From Burkholderia sp. OK233 (GTDB lineage: Bacteria; Pseudomonadota; Gammaproteobacteria; Burkholderiales; Burkholderiaceae): a stretch of DNA of 64,000 nucleotides. The DNA is taken from positions 4,650,001 through 4,714,000 of the forward strand of contig NZ_OCSR01000001.1 of the NCBI RefSeq assembly GCF_900230185.1, written 5' to 3'. Shown one piece after another: positions 1 through 8,462 of the stretch. The translations under genes were made by a program, and so were the position numbers. The stretch's first letter is position 1. Every line of letters starts with the position of its first letter. The notes beneath the pieces are model-generated. The model worked only from the letters and a program-made list of their open reading frames with translations. It did no database searches and had not been told where the DNA came from.

Positions 1-1105
1 TGCTCGGAATGCCCGCCAGCGAGAACAACCCCGCTTCGGTGCCGTACGCGACCTTGCGCTTGTCCTGGTCCGCGGTCAGCGCACGCACGAGTTGCGTGAT
101 CGCGGCTTGTTCAGACGAATCGAGGCCGGGCGCCGCGGCGATTTTCGTGATCTCGATGGCGGCAGATGGATGCTCGCGCAACATTTTCGGCAGCAGCGTT
201 TCGCGTGCATATTGATCGATGCGCTGGAAGATCGGTTCGGGATCGAGTGTGGGCAGATTGCGGAATTCGAATTGGAACTTGCATTCGGCGGGCACGGTAT
301 TGATCGCGTTGCCGCCGATGATCGTGCTGGTTTGCGCAGTGGTGAAGGGCACGTCGTACAGTTCGTCGAACGGGCCTTGTGCGCGGAATTGATCGGCCAT
401 ATCGCGGATGTAGCAGATCAGGCGCGCGGCGTATTCGATCGCATTCAGGCCCTTCGGTGTGAGCGACGAATGCGCCGCCTGGCCGCGCACGCAGCACTGA
501 TATGCGTTGATGCCTTTGTGTGCCACGATCGGGCGCATGCTGGTCGGCTCGCCGACGATGCAGCCGTCCGGCTTCACACCACGCTTCATCAGATCTGCAA
601 TCAGGAGCGGTGCGCCGGCACACCCCACTTCCTCGTCGAACGACAACGCGAAGTGAATTGGCCTCGCGAGCCTGGCGCGCTGCATTTCGGGCACGAGCGC
701 AAGCGCCGCGCCGATGAAACCTTTCATGTCGCAGGTGCCGCGGCCGTACAGCTTATCGCCGCGAATTTCCGGTTTGAACGGATCGCTGTCCCATTGCTGA
801 CCGTCTACGGGCACGACATCTGTATGGCCCGACAGCACGACTCCGCCGTTGGTCTCACCGTCGTGCGCGGGAATCGTTGCGAACAGATTCGCCCATTTGC
901 CGCTTTCGTCGTGGGTGAGCGTGGCTTCGATGCCGACTGCGCGTAATTCGTCGCGTACGGTTTCGATCAGACCGAGATTCGGGTTGCGGCTTACCGTGTC
1001 CATTGACACGAGACGGGTCACCCAGGGAAGCGAGGCAGGCGAGGAAGAATTCGATTCAGAGGCGGGCGTTTGCGAGGACTGCGCCGTTTCAGCGACGTGA
1101 GACAT
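1..1105 (-). CDS. argE: Acetylornithine deacetylase ArgE (3' end cut by window edge)
   Basis: Probable zinc-dependent M20-family deacetylase that removes acetate from N-acetylornithine in arginine synthesis, in the cytoplasm. About 368 codons are open from an ATG at 1105 to the window edge, so the C-terminus lies outside; family members are usually 380-410 residues. The start reads MSHVAETAQ. The metal-site region SGHTDVVPVDGQQW and the following YGRGTCDMKGF are clear M20 signatures, and YGTEAGLF near the edge matches the C-terminal metal-ligand region. The first 25 or so residues are Ser/Ala-rich and probably variable. The related dapE and other M20 peptidases are less likely given the GTCDMKGF context. 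Confidence 0.88.
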   Translation of the reverse strand, partial: MSHVAETAQSSQTPASESNSSSPASLPWVTRLVSMDTVSRNPNLGLIETVRDELRAVGIEATLTHDESGKWANLFATIPAHDGETNGGVVLSGHTDVVPVDGQQWDSDPFKPEIRGDKLYGRGTCDMKGFIGAALALVPEMQRARLARPIHFALSFDEEVGCAGAPLLIADLMKRGVKPDGCIVGEPTSMRPIVAHKGINAYQCCVRGQAAHSSLTPKGLNAIEYAARLICYIRDMADQFRAQGPFDELYDVPFTTAQTSTIIGGNAINTVPAECKFQFEFRNLPTLDPEPIFQRIDQYARETLLPKMLREHPSAAIEITKIAAAPGLDSSEQAAITQLVRALTADQDKRKVAYGTEAGLFSLAGIPS

Positions 1106-1142
1106 GACAAGACTCCAGCATTTGAGTCTTTCGATCATACCC

Positions 1143-1192
1143 AAAAAAAACGCACCCGTATGCTGCGGCGCGCGTTTGCGCACCGCAGCATA
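1143..1192 (-). terminator. Rho-independent terminator downstream of mfd
   Basis: A perfect 10-bp inverted repeat (TATGCTGCGG at 1159-1168, CCGCAGCATA at 1183-1192) is followed on the minus strand, after 8 nt, by eight T (1143-1150). The orientation fits the end of the mfd transcript. The gap between stem and T-run makes it slightly atypical. Confidence 0.55.
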
Positions 1193-1234
1193 AACAAAAA
1201 ACGGCTAGACGTACCCCGTTTTTTTAATGGCGCC

Positions 1235-1294
1235 GGCGTTGGTTCCGGCATCGGCACCGGTATCGGAACCGGTGTTGACGCCGGTGTTGACACG
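1235..1294. repeat. Five imperfect 12-bp tandem repeats after the mfd stop
   Basis: Five consecutive 12-bp units (starting at 1235, 1247, 1259, 1271 and 1283) share a GGnnTnGGnnCC-like pattern, for example GGTATCGGAACC and GGTGTTGACGCC. They lie between the mfd stop codon (1330) and the presumed mfd terminator. Read on from the mfd frame they would encode a Pro/Thr-rich stretch, so they could be a remnant of a longer C-terminus or a small minisatellite. Confidence 0.6.
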
Positions 1295-1329
1295 ATACCG
1301 GCGCTTGAGCAGCCAGCGGTTCGACACAG

Positions 1330-4300
1330 TTAGCGCGCAGCAGCCGTGGCCGCCGTGCCGCGGCTGGGTGTGCCGAGTGCGCGCAAGGTTTCTTTCACCG
1401 TCGCCACACGCACGGCCAGATCCGGGCTGCGTGTTTCAATGCGCAGCTTGTCCTGGCCCGCGAGCTTGATGTGCTTGTGTTTCTGCACCATCTCGATGAT
1501 CCGCATCGCGTCGATTGGCGGATTGGGGATGAACTGCAAGCCGATCACCGTTTCGCCCGCATCGATCTTCGAAATGCCCAAGGGCTTTGCCGCCAACCGC
1601 AGGCGATGCGTCTCGACAAGCGCATGCGCTTGCGGCGGCAACTTGCCGAAGCGGTCGATCAACTCTTCCTGAATGCTGTCGATCGAATCGTTGTGTTCGC
1701 AATTAGCGAGGCGCTTGTAGAGCGACAGGCGTTCCTGCACGTCGCCGCAATAGTCCGCCGGCAGGATCGCGGGTGCGTGCAGATTGATCTCGGTGGTCGC
1801 CGCGAGCGGTGCGGTGAGGTCCGGCTCCCTGCCTTCCTTGAGCGCCTTCACGGCGTCGTTCAGCATGTCGGTGTAAAGCTGGAATCCGATCTCCTGAATC
1901 TCACCCGATTGCTTGTCGCCAAGCACTTCACCCGTACCGCGGATTTCGAGGTCGTGCATCGCGAGATAGAAGCCCGAACCGAGTTCCTCCATCTGCTGGA
2001 TCGCTTCGAGACGGCGCTGCGCCTGCTTGGTCAGACCTTGCGGGTCATGCACCAGCAGATACGAATACGCCTGGTGATGCGAGCGGCCCACGCGGCCACG
2101 CAACTGGTGCAATTGCGCGAGGCCGAACTTGTCGGAGCGGTGAATCAGGATCGTGTTCGCGCTTGGCACGTCGATACCGGTTTCGATGATCGTCGTGCAC
2201 AGCAGAACGTTCGCGCGTTGGGCGACAAAGTCACGCATCACGCGTTCGAGTTCGCGCTCGTGCATCTGTCCATGCGCGACGGCGATACGTGCTTCCGGCA
2301 CGAGCGCTTCAAGCATCTGCCGGCGATTCTCAATCGTCTCGACCTCGTTGTGCAGGAAGTACACCTGGCCGCCACGTTTCAACTCGCGCAACATCGCTTC
2401 GCGAATCACGCTGTCTTCTTCGCGACGCACGAAGGTTTTGATCGCGAGGCGCTTTTGCGGCGCGGTGGCAATCACCGAGAAATCGCGCAGGCCTTCGAGC
2501 GCCATGCCGAGCGTACGCGGGATCGGCGTCGCAGTGAGCGTGAGCACATCGACTTCAGCGCGCAACGCTTTCAATGCCTCTTTCTGACGGACGCCGAAAC
2601 GGTGCTCTTCGTCGATGATCACGAGCCCCAGCCGCTTGAACTGCACATCCGACGACAGCAGCTTGTGCGTGCCGATCACGATATCGACCGTACCTTCGTT
2701 GATCTGCTGGATCGCCGCGTTGACTTCCTTGGTCGACTTGAAGCGCGACAATTCGGCGATGCGCACCGGCCAGTCGGAGAATCGATCGCTAAAGGTTTGC
2801 GTATGCTGTTCGGCGAGCAGCGTGGTGGGCGAGAGGAGCGCAACCTGCTTGCCGCCCATCACCGCGATGAATGCCGCGCGCAATGCCACCTCGGTCTTGC
2901 CGAAGCCGACGTCGCCGCACACGAGGCGATCCATCGGTTTGCCGCTCGTCATGTCGCCGATCACGGCAGCAATTGCCGCGGCCTGATCCGGCGTTTCTTC
3001 GAAGCCGAAGCTCTCGGCGAACTTCACATAGTCTCTCGGTTCGAGCGCGAATGCATGGCCTTCGCGCAGGGCGCGGCGGGCGTACAGGTTCAGCAGCTCG
3101 GCGGCGGTGTCGCGGATCTGCTGCGCGGCTCTTCGCTTGGCCTTTTCCCACTGGCCTGAGCCGAGCGAATGCAAGGGCGCGCTTTCCGGATCCGCGCCGC
3201 TGTAACGCGAGATCACGTGCAATTGAGCGACCGGCACGTAAAGCTTGCTGTCGCCCGCGTATTCGAGGTGCAGGAACTCGGTTTCGCCTTCGCCGAGATC
3301 CATCGTGACGAGGCCCATATAGCGGCCGATGCCATGCTGCGAATGCACGACCGGATCGCCGAGCTTCAGCTCGGACAGGTCCCGCACCATCGAATCAACG
3401 TTGCTCGCCTGCTCCTGGCGGCGCCGTCCCGTGCGGCGCGCGAGTGGGCCGTAAAGTTCGGTTTCGGTGATGATCGCGATGCCGTCGACGGGCACCGCAA
3501 AGCCGTTCGCCAAAGGCGCGACGCCTAGCGAAAAACGTTCGCTGCTCGTGAGCCAGTCCTGGAAGCTGTCGCTCGAGACGGGCCTGAGGTGATTGTCGGC
3601 CAGCAGCTGCAATAGCGTTTCACGACGGCCCGCCGATTCCGTGGCGAACAGCACGCGGTTCGGCGTGGTGTCGAGATAGGCACGCAAGGCCGAGACCGGA
3701 TCCTCCGCGTGACGGTCGATCGCAAGATCCGGCAGCGGGGTCGACCAGCCGCCGCCCGCGTTGGCGGGCAAGGCGAGCCGCGCGAACGGCTTGGCGAACG
3801 CAAAGAAATCCTCGTCCGAGAGGAACAGACGCTCCGGCTCCAGAATCGGCCGGTCGCGATCGTGCGACAGGAAGTTGTAGCGCTGTCTGGTGTCGTTGGT
3901 GAAGCGCCGGATCGCCGCGTCCAGATCGCCGACGAACGCCAGTTGCGCGCCTTCGGGCAGGTAGTGGAACAGCGTCGCCGTTTCTTCGAAGAAGAGCGGC
4001 AAATAGTATTCGATGCCCGCCGACGGCACGCCGTTGCCGATGTCCTTGTAAATCGACGCGCGGCTCGGATCGCCCTCGAAGGTCTCGCGCCAGCGGCTGC
4101 GGAAAGCCGTGCGCGCGCCTTCGTCGAAGGGGAATTCGCGGCCGGGCAAGAGACGCACGTCCTTCACCGGATAGAGGCTGCGCTGGGTGTCCGGATCGAA
4201 TGCACGGATCGAGTCGACCTGGTCGTCGAACAGGTCGATCCGGTACGGTAGCGGCGAGCCCATCGGGTAGAGGTCGAGCAGCGAGCCGCGCACGCAGTAT

Positions 4301-4812
4301 TCGCCGGGACGCACCACCTGGCTCACGTGCTCGTAGCCGGCGAGCGTCAACTGCGCTTTAAGCCTGGCTTCGTCGAGGCGTTCACCTTGCGAGAAGGAGA
4401 ACGTGTAGCCCGCCATGAATGAGGCCGGCGGCATCCGGTACAAAGCGGTGGTGGCCGGCACCAGCAGGATGTCGCAGCGGCCTTCGCCTAGATCGTGCAG
4501 CGTGGCGAGGCGTTCGGAGACCAGATCCTGGTGGGGCGAAAAGGTATCGTAAGGCAGCGTTTCCCAGTCGGGCAGCAAGCGCACGCGTGCTTCGGGCGCG
4601 AAAAAGCTGATTTCCTGCGCCAGCCGCTGCGCGTCGACGGCGCTTTCGCAGACGACCGCCAGCAGCGGCACCTTCTCGCGGTAGGCGAGATGGTAGCGGG
4701 CGATCAGCAGCGCGTCGGACGAGCCGTGCGTGCCCTCGAAGGCGAAACGCTGGCCGGCCTTGACGAGCGCGACGGGCGGGGAGTACTGCGATGATGCGGC
4801 GATGTCTGGCAT
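1330..4812 (-). CDS. mfd: Transcription-repair coupling factor Mfd
   Basis: Removes RNA polymerase stalled at DNA lesions and recruits UvrA for strand-specific nucleotide excision repair. The 1160-residue length is normal (E. coli 1148). Visible in order: the N-terminal UvrB-like region (to about 350), the RNA-polymerase interaction region with VVHSQHGIGRYMGL, the SF2 translocase with Walker A GDVGFGKT at 633-640, the DEEH box at 734-737, the second RecA domain with VLLCTTIIETGIDVPSANT and QLRGRVGRS, and the C-terminal TRCF domain. The gene is divergent from ispD; the A/T-rich element at 4889-4898 holds a TATAAT on the minus strand that could serve as its -10. Confidence is very high. Confidence 0.98.
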   Translation of the reverse strand: MPDIAASSQYSPPVALVKAGQRFAFEGTHGSSDALLIARYHLAYREKVPLLAVVCESAVDAQRLAQEISFFAPEARVRLLPDWETLPYDTFSPHQDLVSERLATLHDLGEGRCDILLVPATTALYRMPPASFMAGYTFSFSQGERLDEARLKAQLTLAGYEHVSQVVRPGEYCVRGSLLDLYPMGSPLPYRIDLFDDQVDSIRAFDPDTQRSLYPVKDVRLLPGREFPFDEGARTAFRSRWRETFEGDPSRASIYKDIGNGVPSAGIEYYLPLFFEETATLFHYLPEGAQLAFVGDLDAAIRRFTNDTRQRYNFLSHDRDRPILEPERLFLSDEDFFAFAKPFARLALPANAGGGWSTPLPDLAIDRHAEDPVSALRAYLDTTPNRVLFATESAGRRETLLQLLADNHLRPVSSDSFQDWLTSSERFSLGVAPLANGFAVPVDGIAIITETELYGPLARRTGRRRQEQASNVDSMVRDLSELKLGDPVVHSQHGIGRYMGLVTMDLGEGETEFLHLEYAGDSKLYVPVAQLHVISRYSGADPESAPLHSLGSGQWEKAKRRAAQQIRDTAAELLNLYARRALREGHAFALEPRDYVKFAESFGFEETPDQAAAIAAVIGDMTSGKPMDRLVCGDVGFGKTEVALRAAFIAVMGGKQVALLSPTTLLAEQHTQTFSDRFSDWPVRIAELSRFKSTKEVNAAIQQINEGTVDIVIGTHKLLSSDVQFKRLGLVIIDEEHRFGVRQKEALKALRAEVDVLTLTATPIPRTLGMALEGLRDFSVIATAPQKRLAIKTFVRREEDSVIREAMLRELKRGGQVYFLHNEVETIENRRQMLEALVPEARIAVAHGQMHERELERVMRDFVAQRANVLLCTTIIETGIDVPSANTILIHRSDKFGLAQLHQLRGRVGRSHHQAYSYLLVHDPQGLTKQAQRRLEAIQQMEELGSGFYLAMHDLEIRGTGEVLGDKQSGEIQEIGFQLYTDMLNDAVKALKEGREPDLTAPLAATTEINLHAPAILPADYCGDVQERLSLYKRLANCEHNDSIDSIQEELIDRFGKLPPQAHALVETHRLRLAAKPLGISKIDAGETVIGLQFIPNPPIDAMRIIEMVQKHKHIKLAGQDKLRIETRSPDLAVRVATVKETLRALGTPSRGTAATAAAR

Positions 4813-4933
4813 AGAAGAGAAAAAGCGGCCTCGGGCTCACACGTGATCGGCAAGTTTACGCGTGTCGGGGCGTAGATGCGAAGGACCTATTATAAAATCC
4901 GTCCTTTACTTTGACCTCGCGGCATCCGCACTC

Positions 4934-5647
4934 GTGACTTCCCGTCTATTTGCCCTGATTCCGTGCGCTGGCACCGGCAGCCGTTCCGGCGCCGCGATGC
5001 CCAAACAATATCGCACTGTCGCCGGTCGCGACATGTTGCATTACTCGCTGGCGGCTTTCGACGCCTGCAGCGAGTTTGCGCAAACCCTTGTCGTGATTGC
5101 CCCCGACGACCAGCACTTCGACGCCCGCCGCTTCAGCGGCTTGCGTTTCGCCGTGCGCCGCTCCGGTGGGGCGTCGCGCCAGGCGTCGGTGCTGAACGGG
5201 CTGCACGCGCTGGCCGAGTTCGGCGCGCACGACGACGACTGGGTGCTGGTGCACGACGCCGCGCGGCCGGGCATTACGCCGGGCCTGATCCGCACGCTGA
5301 TCGGCGCGCTGAAGGACGACGCGGTGGGCGGCATCATGGCCTTGCCGGTGGCGGATACCTTGAAGCGGATCGACCCGGCCTCGTCCGACGGGCGGATTGC
5401 CCGCACCGAGGCACGCGACGGTCTGTGGCAAGCGCAGACACCGCAGATGTTCCGCATCGGCATGTTGCGCGAGGCGATTTTGCGCGCGCAGGCGGACGGC
5501 CACGATTTGACCGACGAAGCGAGCGCGATCGAGTGGCTGGGGCACGCGCCCAGGCTGGTGCAGGGGAGTTTGCGTAACTTCAAGGTCACTTATCCGGAAG
5601 ACTTCGATCTGGCCGAGGCGATTCTGTGCCGGCCTGCGGCTTCCTGA
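4934..5647 (+). CDS. ispD: 2-C-methyl-D-erythritol 4-phosphate cytidylyltransferase IspD
   Basis: Third step of the MEP isoprenoid pathway: CTP + MEP gives CDP-ME. The GTG at 4934 gives TSRLFALIPCAGTGSRSG directly after the start and a 237-residue protein, the usual family length (E. coli 236). An upstream in-frame GTG at 4862 would add 24 residues without resemblance to the family. The nucleotide-binding loop PCAGTGSRSGAAMPKQY and the VLVHDAARPG motif are intact. ispF follows 46 bp downstream on the same strand, the usual ispDF pairing. No strong Shine-Dalgarno precedes the chosen start. Confidence 0.95.
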   Translation: MTSRLFALIPCAGTGSRSGAAMPKQYRTVAGRDMLHYSLAAFDACSEFAQTLVVIAPDDQHFDARRFSGLRFAVRRSGGASRQASVLNGLHALAEFGAHDDDWVLVHDAARPGITPGLIRTLIGALKDDAVGGIMALPVADTLKRIDPASSDGRIARTEARDGLWQAQTPQMFRIGMLREAILRAQADGHDLTDEASAIEWLGHAPRLVQGSLRNFKVTYPEDFDLAEAILCRPAAS

Positions 5648-5693
5648 ATGGATAAATCGGATTTTAATCAATGGGCTTGAGGACTTGACGCAT

Positions 5694-6173
5694 ATGGATT
5701 TCAGAATTGGGCAGGGTTATGACGTGCATGCGCTGGTGCCGGGACGTCCGTTGATTATCGGCGGCGTGACGATTCCTTATGAGCGCGGGCTGCTCGGGCA
5801 TTCGGATGCGGATGTGCTGTTGCATGCGATTACCGATGCTATTTTCGGTGCAGCCGCGATGGGCGATATTGGGCGGCATTTCTCCGACACGGATGCGAAG
5901 TTCGCTGGCGCGGATAGCCGCGTTTTATTGCGGGAGTGTTTTGCTCGCGTTAAAGCCGCCGGATTTTCTATCGCTAACGTGGATAGCAGCGTGGTTGCTC
6001 AGGCGCCCAAGCTCGCGCCGCATATCGAAGGGATGCGGGCTAATATCGCTGCGGATCTTAACCTGCCGGTCGAGCGGGTTAATGTTAAGGCTAAAACTAA
6101 TGAGAAGTTGGGCTACCTCGGGCGAGGCGAGGGCATTGAAGCGCAGGCAGCGGTCTTATTGATCAAGAATTGA
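5694..6173 (+). CDS. ispF: 2-C-methyl-D-erythritol 2,4-cyclodiphosphate synthase IspF
   Basis: Converts CDP-ME 2-phosphate to MEcPP with release of CMP, directly downstream of ispD. The ATG at 5694 (MDFRIGQGYDVH) is chosen over a TTG at 5685 because the TGAGGA at about 5679 is well spaced from it. The protein is 159 residues (E. coli 159). Metal ligands D10, H12 and H44 are present, as is GHSDADVLLHAI. Codon use is odd: the second half is rich in GCT, GTT, ATT and TTA codons, unlike the GC-ending codons of ispD and the other neighbours. Confidence 0.96.
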   Translation: MDFRIGQGYDVHALVPGRPLIIGGVTIPYERGLLGHSDADVLLHAITDAIFGAAAMGDIGRHFSDTDAKFAGADSRVLLRECFARVKAAGFSIANVDSSVVAQAPKLAPHIEGMRANIAADLNLPVERVNVKAKTNEKLGYLGRGEGIEAQAAVLLIKN

Positions 6174-6205
6174 TGTTGGGTTTTGGTCTTTGCAGTGTTT
6201 TTCAC

Positions 6206-6251
6206 AAAAACCACGAGTGCGCAGCGAAAAAACCTTAATCCCGCTGCGCAC
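6206..6251 (-). terminator. Probable terminator of ahpC
   Basis: Inverted repeat GTGCGCAGCG (6217-6226) and CGCTGCGCAC (6242-6251) with a 15-nt loop; on the minus strand it is followed after 6 nt by TTTTT. It lies between the converging ispF and ahpC and best fits the ahpC direction. Confidence 0.45.
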
Positions 6252-6288
6252 GAAAAAACCCTGTTCACCTTCAGCGGCAATACACGGC

Positions 6289-6837
6289 TTACAGCGTTGC
6301 ACCGCCGATCGGGCGGTCGCAAGGGCACTCTTCGTCTGTTTGCAGACCGTCGAGAATACGTAGCACTTCTTTCGGGGAGCGGCCGACGTTCAGGTTGTTC
6401 ACCGAAACGTGTTGAATCGTATTGTCCGGATCGACGATGAACGTTGCGCGCAGCGCCACGCCGGCTTCCTTGTCGCGCACGCCGAGCTGGTCGATCAACT
6501 CGCCCTTCACGTCACCAAACGAATAGTGGTTTAGCCTGCTCAGGTCCTTCTGCTCGCGGCGCCAGGCCAGCTTGACGAATTCGTTGTCCACACTGCCGCC
6601 GAGCAACACCGCGTCGCGCTCTTCGAAATCCTTGACCAGCTTGTCGAACTCGACGATTTCAGTCGGGCACACGAACGTGAAGTCCTTCGGATAGAAATAG
6701 ATGATCTTCCACTTGCCCGGAAACGACTGCTCTGTGATCTCTTCGAACGCCGACACGCCGTTTTCTTCATGGTTGTTGAAGCCCGGCTTGGCCGCGGTGA
6801 CGGTGAACGCTTCGACTTTATCGCCAACGGTTTTCAT
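6289..6837 (-). CDS. ahpC: Alkyl hydroperoxide reductase AhpC (2-Cys peroxiredoxin)
   Basis: Thiol peroxidase that reduces hydrogen peroxide, alkyl peroxides and peroxynitrite in the cytoplasm. It has 182 residues, with the peroxidatic C57 in FTFVCPTEI and a C-terminal CPC (C171, C173) in DEECPCDRP. The spacing of these cysteines resembles the mycobacterial AhpC, which has a C-terminal CxC and is reduced by AhpD, rather than the AhpF-coupled E. coli enzyme. No ahpD or ahpF is in this window. A good AAGGAG precedes the ATG at 6837, and the promoter upstream carries an OxyR-like site. Family assignment is firm; the reducing partner is inference. Confidence 0.93.
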   Translation of the reverse strand: MKTVGDKVEAFTVTAAKPGFNNHEENGVSAFEEITEQSFPGKWKIIYFYPKDFTFVCPTEIVEFDKLVKDFEERDAVLLGGSVDNEFVKLAWRREQKDLSRLNHYSFGDVKGELIDQLGVRDKEAGVALRATFIVDPDNTIQHVSVNNLNVGRSPKEVLRILDGLQTDEECPCDRPIGGATL

Positions 6838-6917
6838 GCAAGAGCTCCTTCGTGAGATGGAAAAACAGCATGTTTGACGCTATCAGCTCGTCGTAACAAG
6901 CACGTTGCACGTTTTTG

Positions 6918-6960
6918 AGTATGGCCCTATGAGGCTATCCGTTCAATAGTATCTAGCTAA
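6918..6960 (-). promoter_or_regulatory. ahpC promoter with OxyR-like operator
   Basis: On the minus strand, -35 TTGAAC (6941-6946) and -10 CATACT (6918-6923) are separated by exactly 17 nt. Overlapping and upstream lie the tetranucleotides CTAT (6935-6938), ATAG (6946-6949) and CTAA (6957-6960), each 7 nt apart, fitting three of the four elements of the OxyR consensus ATAG-N7-CTAT-N7-ATAG-N7-CTAT. The position over the -35 is that of an OxyR-activated promoter. Confidence 0.6.
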
Positions 6961-7024
6961 CGCGTTGGAGAGTTATTACTCAACGCGGCCGACGGTTGCA
7001 CGGGCGACACAACGCTCCGGCCGG

Positions 7025-8374
7025 TCAGACGCCTTTTGCCAGCGGAAACTCGATCGTGACCTCGAGGCCCGGGCCTGGTGTGCGATTGCGCAGGCGCAGC
7101 GCACCGCGATAGCGGCCTACCAGCCGCTGCACGATGGCCATGCCGAGGCCCGTGCCGTTCGCCTGGGTACGGGCTGAATTCACCCGATAGAAAGGTCGCG
7201 TGACAAGGGCCAGTTGGTCTTCAGGAATTCCGGGCCCTTCATCGACCACGGACAATTCGACCCGCGAGTGCGAAACCCGTGTTTCCAGAATCACGTGTGG
7301 TATGCCGTCGCCGTCGCTCAAACCGTACTTGCGCGCGTTCTCCAGCAGATTGCCGACCACGCGCCGCATGTCGGTCTCATCCGCCTCGATCACCGCCGAC
7401 GGCGCGAGGCGCGTAATCAGCCGCATGCTGTCCTCGCTTTGCATCCGCGCGGCAAGCTCGCCTGCGATCACCGACAGGTCGACAGGCTCCGGCACCCGCT
7501 GCACCGGACGGGCGTAATCGAGGAACCGGCCGATGATCATGTCCATCTGCTCGATGTCGTCGACCATCGCGTCTTTAGTGGCCTGGTCGGAAGGGCTCAT
7601 TTCGGTTTCGAGCCGCAGCCGCGCGAGCGGCGTGCGCAGATCGTGCGAAATACCGGCGAGCATCAGCGCACGGTCGGCCTCGAGCTGTTCGAGGTCCTGC
7701 ACCATCTGGTTGAAACTTCGATTGGTCTCGGCGGCCACGCCCATGCCGCGCTCGGGCAGGGGCTCTGGCGACTGGCCTGAACCGACCTTGCGCGCGGCCA
7801 TGGCGAGCCGGGCGAACGGACGGTTGACGAGACTGGTAATGAACGCCGCGCCGAACAGTGACAGCGCCAGCGCGAAGACGCCCCAGCCGGCCCATTGCAA
7901 GCCCGTCGCGTTGTCCAGTTGATCGCGGTCGAGCGCCACCCAGTAATCGTCGTCGTCGATCTTGAAGCTGATCCAGACGCCGGGGATGTCGTTTACGCTC
8001 TGTGCAATGACCGTGTCGTCGCCGAGGCGGCCGCGAATGTCGTGTTCGATCAGCCGGTTCAGCGACTCGTCGGGCTGGAGTTTGTACTTGTCGGTGGTTT
8101 CGCGTGGGTACACGCGCACCCCTTCATTGCTCTCCAGATCCTGCAGCAGGGCGCGCCGCAGGTCGGGATCGGAATAGAGGAGTGCGGTGCGCGTGAGCTT
8201 GACGATGGCAACCAGCTGCAAAGCGACGCGCTGTGCGCGCGGCTCGCGTTCGATCACCCGGAAGCTCTGGAACCACGCGGCGAGACTGACTGCGATCAAC
8301 AGCGCGATCAACAGAAAGGTCCGCCAGAAAAGGCCACCGAACGCGAGCGTCAGGAGGCGCCGGTCGATCCGCAT
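7025..8374 (-). CDS. envZ: Sensor histidine kinase, EnvZ/RisS type
   Basis: Inner-membrane sensor kinase of the pair with the OmpR-type regulator upstream. It has 449 residues: TM1 at about 15-35, a periplasmic loop of roughly 120 residues, TM2 at about 160-180, then HAMP, dimerisation and ATPase domains. The H-box AGISHDLRTPLAR carries the phospho-acceptor H244, close to E. coli EnvZ H243. The N-box NLLENARKYG, DEGPGIPED and GTGLGMAIVQRL are all present, so the kinase looks active. The signal it senses cannot be read from the sequence; EnvZ and RisS homologues respond to osmolarity, acidity or magnesium. Confidence 0.9.
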   Translation of the reverse strand: MRIDRRLLTLAFGGLFWRTFLLIALLIAVSLAAWFQSFRVIEREPRAQRVALQLVAIVKLTRTALLYSDPDLRRALLQDLESNEGVRVYPRETTDKYKLQPDESLNRLIEHDIRGRLGDDTVIAQSVNDIPGVWISFKIDDDDYWVALDRDQLDNATGLQWAGWGVFALALSLFGAAFITSLVNRPFARLAMAARKVGSGQSPEPLPERGMGVAAETNRSFNQMVQDLEQLEADRALMLAGISHDLRTPLARLRLETEMSPSDQATKDAMVDDIEQMDMIIGRFLDYARPVQRVPEPVDLSVIAGELAARMQSEDSMRLITRLAPSAVIEADETDMRRVVGNLLENARKYGLSDGDGIPHVILETRVSHSRVELSVVDEGPGIPEDQLALVTRPFYRVNSARTQANGTGLGMAIVQRLVGRYRGALRLRNRTPGPGLEVTIEFPLAKGV

Positions 8375-8406
8375 GGGCCCTTCTTATCTGGAACTATCTT
8401 GCATGG

Positions 8407-8440
8407 GACCAGAGTAAGCGCTAAAGCGCCAACTCTGGTC
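8407..8440 (-). promoter_or_regulatory. Stem-loop in the ompR-envZ intercistronic gap
   Basis: A perfect 9-bp inverted repeat, GACCAGAGT (8407-8415) and ACTCTGGTC (8432-8440), encloses a short GCGC/GCGC inner pairing. It fills much of the 88-nt gap between the two genes. There is no T-run, so it is more likely an RNA processing, stability or partial-attenuation element than a full terminator. Confidence 0.5.
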
Positions 8441-8462
8441 GACACTGGAAGTGAGAACAAAC

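Noticed and set aside
1471..3159. Open frame of about 560 codons antisense to mfd
   Set aside because: Overlaps the helicase core of mfd and has mirror-type composition with no motif or ribosome site.
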